Origin: Branchiostoma floridae
Lineage: Eukaryota; Chordata; Leptocardii; Amphioxiformes; Branchiostomatidae
Length of the DNA stretch: 33,898 bases
Assembly (NCBI RefSeq): GCF_000003815.2
Contig: NC_049981.1
Location: 22,716,607 to 22,750,504, forward strand
Direction: 5' to 3'
The notes under the pieces are model-generated. The model ran no database searches. It saw nothing but the letters and a program-made list of their open reading frames with translations, and had not been told where the DNA came from. Both the position numbers and the translations under genes were made by a program. This document shows, one piece after another, positions 20,790 to 30,604 of the stretch; position 1 is the first letter of the stretch; the number at the start of each line of letters is the position of its first letter.

Positions 20790-23700
20790 AATTCATGTCT
20801 ATTGTCGTATCGTGGTTCTCACTTGCATCTATATCACAACAATACACAAGAGGAAACTGACTTTATCAAGAACAATTACCCATATTTCATTATATCGAAA
20901 ACGTTTCACAAAACATTGTCGCAGTAATTCAATGATTGAATACACTAAAGTATGTTAATGTTTTGGCGACGCCTCAGAGGCGAGCCTAATGGTATAGCAT
21001 TTTAGCGAGTAGTTAGTTTTCCTTTCTTTTTTTAAAGATTTCAGCCGAAGTTACCTAATAAATGCAGTTGAGTAGTGTAAGATTTAAATGCACTAGTGTT
21101 TTCAACATTACATTGTAGTACAGATGAACATGGTACAAACATGTGTATACTGAGAAATTGAAGACAGAATCAAATATTCATGACACATTCCTATATCAAC
21201 TGTTCGAATCCTCTGTTTGATACTTTACAGAGTATAGAATACAGAAAGTCTGTTTTGAATACCATCACTAAGATGTCAGTTCTAACATTATGACCATTCT
21301 CAGCTGTCGACCCCCTAAAAACCTTGTGCCGGCGGGTTTTGCATGTAGGGTTGGCCATGGTAGGGAACCTGAAACACAATAATTTTTCCCTTGGCCCTAC
21401 CATGCCTGGCTTCAATGATGACAAAAAAATTAATGACTCACTTTCAATGTGTTGGTCAGAAAATTGGCACACGTTCTTAACATAATTGCCGTTTATGAAA
21501 TTTAGTTACGCTTACTGGTAACAGTCAAATCTTCGTGACAGTACAAATGACCATTTGGTCACCAGCGATAAATTCTTGCTAGCAACAGAGGCGCCGCCCG
21601 TCATTGATTCTGAAGTTGACCGACGTGAAGTAATCATACAACACGGGCCATTGTCAAGGGCGCTGCTTGAGACGAACCATGCATAGGACAGGCTTTGTTT
21701 GGGCTGCGTCTTACATTTTCCACTTAGAGCTCTGAAGGAATTGTCGAATCAACCGACCTACAAATTCTTCGCTATGTTTACGCAGGATCTTTGATGTCTT
21801 TGGAGACTTTGAACATGTGTAAGAGGCACTATAGTCTACAGCTGTTAAAAATTCTGATGAAATCAGTAGCGTGTTCATTTGGTTAAACTAGACGCTAAAC
21901 TAAATACTTAACAATATCAAGAAAAAAAAAGATTTGTGCAATATCTGCCACTTTTAATGTTGCCAATTTTCAGAATGAAACTACCAATGTCTTGCATGTT
22001 CACAAATAACTATTTTGTGGCACTATTTACCACGTCTGTAAAACATGGATGCATGGATAGCTCGCGATATGTCCCTCAGTTGTCAATAACTTTCAACTGG
22101 TTGATACTTTACATTGTGGTATACCAGCACATTCTTGTGCCCAAACATGACGTCTTGCTTGACAGCCTATATGCACGCTCGCGGCCATACGCGGCAGCAG
22201 ACAATGGTGTAATTTGCATCAGCGGATGGGTCAGTAGAGATGACCCTCAACACAATGGGTTTCCTCAGGCCACAAGGACATCCAGGGGAGTAACTGCTCA
22301 TCGCTGTGTGCACTATAGATACAAACAGAGATAGCTCAGTGGTTACCAGGGTTTACAATCAAGACATGGCAACTTTGAACATGGCATTACCATGAGCAAA
22401 TTAACTACAGAATTCGTTGTGTACGTACTCTAGTCTTGGTGACTGTTACAACACACCGCATATCATCATTGAAAAAGTGAAATGCTTTCATTATCATTGA
22501 AAAAGTGCACGTTGATGCAAAGTATGTGTTGGCCCTCCATACAGTTTGACATAATACCGATAGGAAGCTTTAGAATTAAGCAAGATTAGATGATTGGGGT
22601 CTCGACGCCCTGGGTCTTGTTACCATTTCAAATGACTTAAATGTTGTTACGAAGGTTTTGTTATCTTGCTTCCATCGTATCAAGGGGGTTAACCTCCTTG
22701 ATCGTATCATCTTTAAGAGTCTAACAAAAAGTTAGAAACAAAGCACACAGCTTCTTTCGCATTTGTTACTCTCAGAGGGTTACTCTTACCGCGTTCTAAT
22801 TTACATTAACATCCTCAGGCATGAAATGGAAGGAGGGCACTTAAATGTTTGACGAAAAGAAAAGACGTCCTCATCGACAATGAGTGATCACGACGTCCTG
22901 CTGTGACGAAAATGCCACTTACACCTCTCATTAATCTCTTTGTCTGTTTTGTCATACTTATTCCAATGGACACATTGAGTCAAGCGTAGTGCACCCATCA
23001 ACGTACGTACGTAATGCCTGTAGAACTGGTAGGGTGGAAGAATATTGGTGTTTGAATGATTAACAGTGGATGATATGATTTTACGTTTTCTGCATTCTAC
23101 AAGCAAAAGTCTCAGCCGGCAATGGCTGAAAGAATCTGCGGCCACCACTTCCTCTCACCGAAGCCTCTTTTTGACTAACTATTCATTGTCTGTGATATCT
23201 TGCTGGACATAATTGAAGTATTGTTGATATTCATCAAACGGTGAATTATCTATTATTATTGTTCATTCAAATGATGCATTTTCTATAGTTTTCACCACAT
23301 CAACTTTCAATCTATCAAAGATGCACAATGGCTTTTCATGTTCAACTTTTCTGCACAGCAAAACTGCTCATTCACACGTAGACACCCCAGCCTTAGCCTC
23401 GAAAATACTAGCACTATAGTACGTCTCATGAACCGATAAGGAAGAAATAGAGATACACGCAAACTTTGATAAGTAAAAGCTAGGTCCTATATCCATGTCA
23501 CATTCCGCGTACCTTTACCTCAGAATATGCTGACTTAATTGGTCTGCCCATACAAACGGTTTAACCTCAGTTAATCAAATATCAATCTTAGCGGGACCGT
23601 CGACATATCTGTTTGAAAACAGTTGTTGCACAAATCTCTCTCATCACGATATTATGCTCGCAACATGGTGAGTCAATCCCTGTGACATGACTCCCGCTTC

Positions 23701-25365
23701 CTCCTCCATCCATCACTGCCATACATGCCTTCTGCACCGGCAGATGTTCGCTACATCCGGGACCTGTCCGTCGCAGCATTTACCTACATCCGGGAACCTA
23801 AATCTAATGGGGAGGGGGGCATCGCACTGCTCAGTGCAAGAACAAACTTTCTCTTTTCTCCATTAAGATTTTTATTTTTATTTTCTTGTTTGTTTTGCTA
23901 TCGGAGGTCACTTACCCGTGTTGATAGTTGGTAAACTTCTTGGCTGTAGGCACTTCTACCTCCGTACAAGCTTTGTCATGATTGCAAGCTTTATCACACG
24001 GTGATGTTTTCTCTTCCTATTTTCAACTTGTCCGCCGCGGCAGTTCCCTTGTTACAACTCCAAATATCAAGTTCTAATCTGACAATTTCCTCCACGTCGA
24101 GAAGTAGAATCCTTAAGTTGCACTATAAACCACCAAACTGTCAACAAAAGTTGTGGGATTAGACCAAAGGGAAGATCATTTCATTGCAATGTGTGACAAT
24201 GAACGTTGGCATGTTTGTTAATCTCCACAACAGCGCTGTGAACACAGTCAACGGAATTCCTTTCGAGTTGGTAGCATCTCATGTAGATCCATTTAGAATG
24301 ACCCTTGCTTCCTTTTAATCCCTCGACTATGAAATTAAACGTATCGCTGCCAATTATGGTCCTGTGAGAGAATAAAAACAACACTTTAGATGCGTCATCT
24401 TCACAGGCAATTATAGATTAACAGTCAAACTAATTCCACCTTACCAAGTTTGGCATCTCAAACCTAACTTTGTTCCCAAACTAGCCCCACCCCTCCCCTC
24501 CTGTGCCATACTTTCCAGCTCCAGCCGTCGTCAGTAGTCGGCACGCTAATCCTTTCCTGCCTTCCCCATCTTGGCGAGTCCCGCTTCTTGAATGCTAAAC
24601 AACCACGTTCTGTCCATCATGTTATTGAGGAAATCCACTCAGTTACCTTAATTTGATTCCGATGAGAGAGCCCAGTGGGCCACTTAGGGAACACGGACTC
24701 TAATATTTTCCCCACTCACTTTACCCAATTTCCCAGCCGTTTCGCAGGAAGTCCATCAATCAATGTCAAGGATTCCTTGTTGGAAGGGTAGGTGCCCGAC
24801 GGTACACCTCGAAGTGCAAGTTGTAGTTTTGTGATTGAGTGCTGTACTGGGACCTCTCGCTTGATTGAGCGGAGGTCTAACCGGAAATGACATCGCCGGT
24901 GACAATGTATGTATTTAAAAAAAAAAAGCTCCGACGGTGGTGGCGACATTGGTTGAAAGATAAACGAACTCTCCTAGTAGTTTTCTACTTTGAAAACAAC
25001 AGCAAGCAACCATCCTTTATCCAACCTTGTAGATTTAGAATAAATAGCAAATGAACAGTCTTTTTTGGCAGTGAAACTTTTAGACATCCACAATTTTCTA
25101 ACCTATCTCTGATTAACAATTAGCCTGGGTACCACCCGATTACTTTCTGGGCTCCTTACACTCGCCAACCTGATCAGCAATGTGATAGTGTAGTCTCTTT
25201 CAGGTATTTTCTAATTTTGTCAAGTTCAGTGCTTCACATCAAAGAACTTCATGTCTTGTTCTGGACTTCTGATTTCACAACACAATACACACGTTTATCC
25301 TGTATCCTACAAAAGTGATCATGATGTCCACAAGTATTGTTTGTTGTCTGTATATCCGTATCTAT
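20790..25365. other. Long plain stretch with minor repeats
   Basis: No genes were recognised in about 4.6 kb; the 132-codon plus frame at 21936-22334 and the 93-codon minus frame at 21191-21472 lack known domains. Small structures are a 15-base direct repeat ATCATTGAAAAAGTG at 22465 and 22493, a near-palindrome centred on GTTAAC at 22679-22702, and an (ACGT) run at 23003-23015. A tRNA A-box-like TAGCTCAGTGGTTA at 22333 has no B box downstream and was not called. Confidence 0.5.
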
Positions 25366-25494
25366 ATAGCCGGTGTGACAGCGATCTCGCCCCCCCGGCG
25401 ATCTCGCCCCCCCGGGGGGCGAGATCACTAGCGTTTTCGCCCCCCTTTAGCGTTTTCGCCCCCCCCCAAGAGCAGCTGGTTACTACATATTACA

Positions 25495-25569
25495 GGTGCG
25501 CTACCTGGTACTATACTGCACCTGGGGAGTAACGTGTAAGGTGTGTTACCTGGTACCTATATGGCACCT
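25495..25569. repeat. Two 30-bp palindromic units, 45-bp period
   Basis: Unit 1 (25495-25523) and unit 2 (25540-25569) share GGTG(C/T)G(C/T)TACCTGGTAC and end in GCACCT. Each unit begins AGGTG and ends CACCT, so it can pair with itself. They lie just inside the left arm of the C/G-rich element. Repeated short palindromes in subterminal position are known as transposase-binding regions in several DNA transposon families; that role here is inference. Confidence 0.55.
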
Positions 25570-26298
25570 TATTACCGTACCGTAAGATGCCTGTCATACC
25601 TCGAAAGTCGATACTATATTGTTCGGTGCAAACATGACATTGAAATGAAAAAGACAATTTTTGCAGCTGAGGTGGCATAAAAACAATGCTACTGCGAACG
25701 TATAAATCAACACCGCCTATGGTACGGAATACATCAGCTATATGTTTTCAATTTGTCAAAGTGTTTTCTTTCTTGTGCTGGAAACATTTCCAAAGCACTA
25801 ACAAAAACACACGTGAATAATAGTTTCTCATTATAAACACTATCTACGCGCAAGTTGATATAGCTGTTGCTAAATGCTACACAAACACTGGTAAAGTACC
25901 AGTCTTAAGAAACACGGGTAAATGCATCAGTTCCTAAATACTAGAAAAAACAGTCATGTTGGAGGTGAAGATATCCCTTGGCCAGGTGCATACACCAAAA
26001 TGTGCGTTATTCTGATTAATACCTAATATTTGCATAATTAATAAAGACATTACATAGTTCTTTTGTGGTCACTTCATGGTAGAGACTTCATATTGGAGAT
26101 ATATAGGTTGTTTGAGGACAGGTGAATACAATGAAATACATCTTATGTCAAGACTCAGGTATATGCAATAATGGGAATACAAGGGACATAACCCTCCTTG
26201 TCTGAAACAAGTTCAACTATCTTATTACCATGTAATTACGTTACTATTGATACTATGAATGGAGTTATGTATCAAACCTCGTGTACTTATATCATTCT

Positions 26299-26398
26299 NN
26301 NNNNNNNNNNNNNNNNNNNNNNNNNNNNNNNNNNNNNNNNNNNNNNNNNNNNNNNNNNNNNNNNNNNNNNNNNNNNNNNNNNNNNNNNNNNNNNNNNN
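26299..26398. other. Assembly gap, 100 N
   Basis: Exactly 100 unknown bases, a conventional size for a gap of unknown length. The right flank is a run of 9 T followed by 21 G (26399-26428), which with the hairpin arms likely stopped sequencing or assembly. Distances measured across this point are not reliable, and translated frames crossing it are meaningless. Confidence 0.98.

Positions 26399-26428
<30 letters not shown>
26399..26428. repeat. Homopolymer T9-G21 at the gap edge
   Basis: A run of nine T is followed by 21 G. The G run is long enough to form a G-quadruplex. Its length may be a sequencing artefact, because the opposite arm of the same element has only 7-9 C in a row at most. Confidence 0.85.
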
Positions 26429-26429
<1 letters not shown>

Positions 26430-26496
26430 TCGCTAGTGATTTCGCCCCCGGGGGGGCGAGATCACGGGGGAGCGAGATCGCTGTCACACCGGCATA

Positions 26497-26749
26497 ACCG
26501 CCCTTCGGCGTAACACACCAGCTTCGAAGGCACGCGGCGCGGCAGCAGCTGGTTATAGTGCACTAAAGGACCCGTCACACCTAACTTTTGCACATCTATC
26601 TGCAAGCGTTCTTTAAAACTATCCAGAGATGATGCCCCTACTGTGCTTGGTGATAGCATACTAACAGTATTCCACTCTACGATAGTTCTGGGAAAACTTA
26701 TCTTGTCTTTGGATAAAGAAAGCCACCTAACTGGACCTGACGGACGCGC
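26497..26749 (-). pseudogene. C-terminal remnant of a LINE-type reverse transcriptase ORF
   Basis: Translation on the minus strand from 26749 gives about 50 residues (to 26600) with the characteristic ending of non-LTR retrotransposon polyproteins. FPRTIVEWN is the family's aromatic-P-R-T-[IV]-x-x-W-N signature just after the reverse-transcriptase thumb. After about 15 residues comes SLDSFKERL, the conserved S-[LV]-x-x-F-K-x-x-L element. The catalytic palm and the endonuclease are absent. A stop codon precedes the fragment, so it is a 5'-truncated, dead copy. The frame stays open into the neighbouring C/G-rich element, so the original stop is not defined. Assignment to a clade (CR1, L2, Jockey or other) is not possible from this tail. 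Confidence 0.72.
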
Positions 26750-26801
26750 TCAAGTTGTCCATTCGCAAAGCTCACCCCAGTCTCATTGTGACAGTACAGA
26801 C

Positions 26802-26810
26802 CCTCATGAT
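26802..26810 (+). repeat. Target-site duplication, left copy
   Basis: CCTCATGAT here is repeated exactly at 26987-26995, directly abutting both ends of the foldback element. Confidence 0.85.
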
Positions 26811-26986
26811 TACTCTCCAAGCAGAGGTTAGGCTCCGGCTGTTTTTTTAACGTTTCTTAGTCTTTTTTATCGGGCTTTCTATTTTGTCATTTTTCTTGAA
26901 GTACGCTAGCCAAAAATAGAAAGCCCGATAAAAACGACTAAAAAAAACGTAAAAACAGCCGGAGCCTAAGCTCTGCTTGGAGAGTA
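26811..26986. mobile_element. 176-bp foldback MITE with 9-bp target duplication
   Basis: Both ends begin TACTCTCCAAGCAGAG when read inward (16 bases perfect). The inverted arms stay closely matched for about 75 bases each: GGCTCCGGCTGTTTTT, then ACG, T-rich, TAGTC, ATCGGGCTTTCTATTTT. A short loop of about 25 bases remains near 26884-26908. Nearly the whole element folds into one hairpin and it has no coding capacity. An exact 9-bp duplication CCTCATGAT flanks it. Nine-base duplications with long inverted arms are typical of Mutator-like (MULE) elements, whereas hAT and P elements make 8. It lies beside the reverse-transcriptase remnant. I recall this terminal sequence as a common lancelet repeat, from memory only. 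Confidence 0.9.
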
Positions 26987-26995
26987 CCTCATGAT
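26987..26995 (+). repeat. Target-site duplication, right copy
   Basis: CCTCATGAT, identical to 26802-26810, directly following the element's last base. Confidence 0.85.
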
Positions 26996-26999
26996 CACC

Positions 27000-27475
27000 T
27001 ACATGCCCTCTTGGGCAAAACACTTCCCTAATGCTAAACATATCTTCAATCACAGCGAAGAACCACTGGATGTACAGGCACGCTCCACGCAACCTCTGTG
27101 CCGATATTTGCTATTTGGAACCTCGACCTTGCCCTTGTTTTCGGTACCTGGTCCAGAATGCTTATTGTCGTTTCTTGTACTGTAGACAGTGGGTATATAG
27201 AGTTGGAACAGTTTCTGCCTGTTTTGGTAATGTGGAGACGATGTTTTGGCGACACGCTGTGTTTATGGGAGAACTTCCAATTTGTTTTAAGGTACCAAAC
27301 CGTGCACTGCAGCTGTGTTTAGCCTTATCTCTGTTTCTGGGGCTAGAATGAGACGACGTTGTTGTGAAAAAGCGATTTAAACAATGTGGAAAAATGTGCC
27401 AATTCTGTTTGCAAGCGTCCTCTCAGCAAGCATCTTTGATTGACTTCTATTGGAAAGGCCAAAGGATAATAAGTT
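27000..27475. other. Plain non-coding sequence right of the MITE
   Basis: Frames of 106 (27031-27351 plus), 74 and 69 codons overlap each other on both strands without a recognised domain. I looked for the rest of the LINE here by reading through the MITE insertion point and found no convincing reverse-transcriptase motif. Confidence 0.45.
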
Positions 27476-27479
27476 CCCA

Positions 27480-27690
27480 TATCCGTGTCCATCAATTTTC
27501 TTGTTGACTTTAGGAATTTCACGGACCTTGATTTGGCGCCGAATTTGCGGGAAAATCCAGGCATCGCCCCGGCGAAGAACGTCCGCCTAGTTATTAAAAA
27601 TCGTTCAAAATTGCCGCTGGGAATTCCCCCCGTCAGAAGCGGCTCGCCTGCAGGTCACGGCATCTGCGGGAAGAGCAATCAAAGAGTATG
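27480..27690. promoter_or_regulatory. GC-rich island with E2F and Rel/NF-kB-type sites
   Basis: TTTGGCGCC (27532-27540) fits the E2F consensus TTTSGCGC. It is followed by a second E2F-like half, GCGGGAAAA (27547-27555). GGGAATTCCC (27619-27628) is a perfect palindromic Rel/NF-kB site, extended by three more C. TTATTAAAAATCG lies between them. The block is much richer in CG than its flanks. A 68-codon plus frame spans it without known domain. An enhancer or promoter role is inferred from motif content only. Confidence 0.35.
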
Positions 27691-27694
27691 AAGT

Positions 27695-28480
27695 AAAAAA
27701 AAAGTTTAAAATGTTTCGTAAATATTGCACCTGTGACATTTACACAACTAACAACGCACATAATAAAGGTCATGAACACGAGATGTGTTTTTTTCCTGAT
27801 CGATTTTGAGGTAACGTTTCTATAAAAAGGCTAGAAAATGAATTATTCTGTTCAGTAATTTTTTCTGCTTTCCGGATTTCTGTCTATTAGAAGCTGCTGT
27901 TCTCAGACGGAAGAGCAAAACAAAGATACAAATCCAACCAAATGATGTTGTGTTGAATAGCGACAATATCGCAGTTTTCAAAAGGAAACGTAGTTTTTTA
28001 AACGAGGAAACTTTCAATTTTTCTTTATTTGTTTTTCCAGGGCAATACACTCAGATGTTTTGACCTTAAACCTACATAGCCTCATCTGTAACTAACAGAT
28101 GAAGGAGCATACATGCGTCACACGTCAGGAGAGCTAAACGTCTGACAGCAAAACGACGTTAGCTCAAAAAGGTATTTGCTAATGACGATGATCAAAGCGT
28201 CCCACATACCACTGGTCGTTTTAGTGTGCGGAAATGGGCGACGTGCCGGTAAACTTGTACACTCTCATTACCGGGTGGAAGGTTGCTGATATGATCTCAC
28301 GAGGAATGCGTCACAGAAACGTACGCAGAACGCACGTGGGGAAAGTTTTCTAGGAAGTTTTCAAACGCCACAAAAATAAATACATTTGGGGTAATTTTGT
28401 ACACGCAACAACTACACGCATCAATGCAATGCAATACATTGTTTTTTGGAGGGTCCAATTATCTATTGTGTTTCTGATTT
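27695..28480. other. Plain sequence, AT-rich left half
   Basis: No gene or repeat was recognised. A somewhat GC-richer patch at 28090-28340 contains several ACGT and CGT words but no cluster I can name. Confidence 0.45.
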
Positions 28481-28485
28481 AAAAT

Positions 28486-28640
28486 GTAGTTTGAAGAAAA
28501 GCTGTTGATGGTTACAACCATATCGGAAATTAGCTTCTAGCCTGAAGGATGTTAATTGGTTATAATAATACAAGCAATTAGCATCTAATTTGAAAGATGG
28601 CTGTTGATTGGTTACAATCATATCAGCAATTAGCGTGACG
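28486..28640. repeat. About 50-bp tandem repeat, three copies, each with a homeodomain-type site
   Basis: Copies start near 28501, 28549 and 28600, with a partial earlier unit at 28486-28500. The shared pattern is GTTGATTGGTTAC, AAYCATATCAGCAATTAGC, then a spacer ending TTTGAAAGAT. AAATTAGC or CAATTAGC recurs at 28526, 28575 and 28627, and an ATTGG (inverted CCAAT) occurs in copies 2 and 3. Copies differ by roughly 15-25%. On the minus strand a 62-codon frame reads through as a 16-17-residue repeat (NQ..FKL.AN pattern), a by-product of a unit length near a multiple of three. Confidence 0.8.
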
Positions 28641-28644
28641 CGGT

Positions 28645-30135
28645 TTTCCATGGTGCTGAAAGACAGTCGTCTGGCCTCTTTTTTTATCGCAGACCAATTC
28701 CAGACGCACCACTACAGCTATTACTTTTCGTCAACATCTTTGCCTTCTATTCTGATTTTGTCAGGACTCATATTGTCTGTTCGTTATTTTATTCCGTTTA
28801 ATCAACATGCACTTCACGTGTAACAACGTAACGTAGGCGAGGGATATATTTGAAGTTCAAGGCACCAGACAAACTATTCAGCAAATGCAGCTGCTAGAAT
28901 GCATTACTCTGAACTAAAATGGTTGATAAACTTTTCGCACCTTCTTTTATTCAATTAGTAATTCAACTTGGCACCTCAAATTTATCTTGAACTAACCTAA
29001 ATAATGCTCCATACAAAAAAAAAATTGTAGACAGAGTGACGTCCACATGGAGCCATGACTTGGAGAAGACTGAACGAGACATGAAGGCTGCTATTTTGAT
29101 GACGTTTAATTGACGCAGATGTTAGTAGTCCCCCTCGACATTTGTCGCAAATAATACCTAACGCTAAAAATAACAGTGAAAGACTCGGAGACTTCTTTTG
29201 TACTCATTTTCTACCACGCTGTGACCCACACCATCACCGCCCACTTTACACAAGCCCCCACAGTCCCATAGGAGACTGCCAACCATACGTAAATACCACT
29301 TACTAATGCCCCGGACCCTATTCCTTGTTAGTTACTCTCAGACTTTAACCAGACGTATCCGCGGTTAGGATGCCTACGAGACCCATTACTGGTCATTATT
29401 ATGTACTAATCATCGCGATGTTACCCAGGGGCTGCCATAGCCCACTCATTATCATGAAAAATGACTGTTTTCCTTCTACGCTTTGCAATGATTGATGACC
29501 GTACAGTATGACCTCCCACTCGTACATTTTTTTTCTACCCAAAAACGAACTCTCGACACCAGTCCAATGAGATTGGGGTATCAACTCATGCTTCTGAAAC
29601 AATCTTGCTCTACAACAATGCAACAAAATAGTATCTTTATTAGCAACCAGATAAAGCACACGGATCGAGCTTGTTATCCAACTGTTGCTGTCCCCTCCCG
29701 TTCTTGTTGCATATATGATAACTATCATCCTACAGTTTCATCTGAAAGATAGTTTCGAATCAATATCTTCCGAGCTATAACTAGGAAACCAACTGCCAAT
29801 ATCTAGATGACATGTTGAACGCGAAAAAAACGTTGATATTCTGTAAGTTAACTATATGTTATATATAGCAAGGCACTTAAAAAAATACATTCTCCTAAAA
29901 TGCCATAGGTTCATGAAAGTCCAACTCACTCTAATTAGCTCAAATGTCTTTTCTACAGCAGTTCACCTAAGGCAGTATCATTTACATGTGCTGTACTATA
30001 AACCCTGTGGCCGGGTTAGATGAAGAATTCATATTACCTGATGTACCAGACGTGATGCTCTTGGTTCCAAGCATGTTAACTATGTGTGACTTTAAATATT
30101 TCAAACCTTCCATTGACCTATATACTCATAACGGA
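28645..30135. other. Plain AT-rich non-coding sequence
   Basis: No gene, repeat or structured element was recognised. The 109-codon minus frame at 29399-29728 overlaps an 86-codon plus frame; neither has a known domain. Confidence 0.5.
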
Positions 30136-30139
30136 TGTC

Positions 30140-30600
30140 TGTGCGCAGCTCTTTTACTTTGATCGATGACGCGGTAACGTGACCGGGGGCGAGGGTCAAA
30201 AATTGCTTGCAAAAGCTCGATTTACATCGATTTAACTCATACTTTAATCCACTGGATTAAATTTTACGTATGTATACAATATCCACATGTCAGGATGCTC
30301 AGTTACGCTGATACTGATAGCTTGTTGATATAATCTAACATAGATCTCACATACATCATTAAAACGGCGTAAGGACCCTTATGTATGAAATTGATTTATC
30401 AAAAGTGTATCGTCAGCTTTGGCCTGCGGCATAAATAATTAGCGAGTTGGCATTTATTGAACATTTATGCCCGGATAGGTTCAATAAACTAGGTTGAGAG
30501 GTGAATGTAGCTACGGTAATGGGGGTCTGACAAGATATGCATAATCAAATCACCCCTTTCTAGGCTTGTCGCCGCCAAGTCTGGGAACGATGGTCTTCTA
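30140..30600. promoter_or_regulatory. Candidate enhancer island (TCF, homeodomain, POU sites)
   Basis: CTTTGATC (30157-30164) is a TCF/LEF core. ATAAATAATTAGCG (TAATTAG at 30436-30442), CATTTATTGAACATTTATGCC and TTCAATAAAC are homeodomain/Hox-CDX-like words. ATGCATAATCAAATC (from 30537) combines a POU-type ATGCATAAT with a TAATCAAAT-like core. Such density over 400 bases is unusual for this window. Conservation and activity are not shown by the sequence. Confidence 0.33.
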
Positions 30601-30604
30601 ACCG

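Larger units (their letters stand above)
25369..26493. mobile_element. About 1.1-kb element with C/G-rich terminal inverted repeats
   Basis: The left end GCCGGTGTGACAGCGATCTC and the following two bases are matched exactly by the reverse complement of the right end (26472-26493). The arms stay similar for about 75 bases, including GATCTCGCCCCCC blocks and ATCACTAGCG. ATA flanks both ends directly (25366-25368 and 26494-26496), a candidate 3-bp target duplication. Each arm contains a nearly self-complementary segment, GATCTCGCCCCCCC facing GGGGGGCGAGATC, able to form a stable hairpin. The interior is AT-rich, encodes no transposase and holds the assembly gap, so the true length is unknown. Best read as a non-autonomous DNA element. 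Alternatively, two inverted copies of a repetitive tail could mimic terminal repeats. Confidence 0.6.

Noticed and set aside
20293-20847. Frames of 99, 69 and 72 codons
   Set aside because: They lie in the A/T-rich interior of the CACTACC element and are Lys/Phe/Asn-rich low complexity.
22321-22400. tRNA A-box-like TAGCTCAGTGGTTA
   Set aside because: No B box at a workable distance and no cloverleaf stems.
25300-25325. Match to the 3' part of miR-153 (ACAAAAGTGATC)
   Set aside because: The seed region (TTGCATA) is absent and no complementary hairpin arm exists upstream.
26198-26513. Frames of 99, 84 and 66 codons across the gap
   Set aside because: They are open only because N codons are not stops, and the flanks are homopolymer and hairpin sequence.
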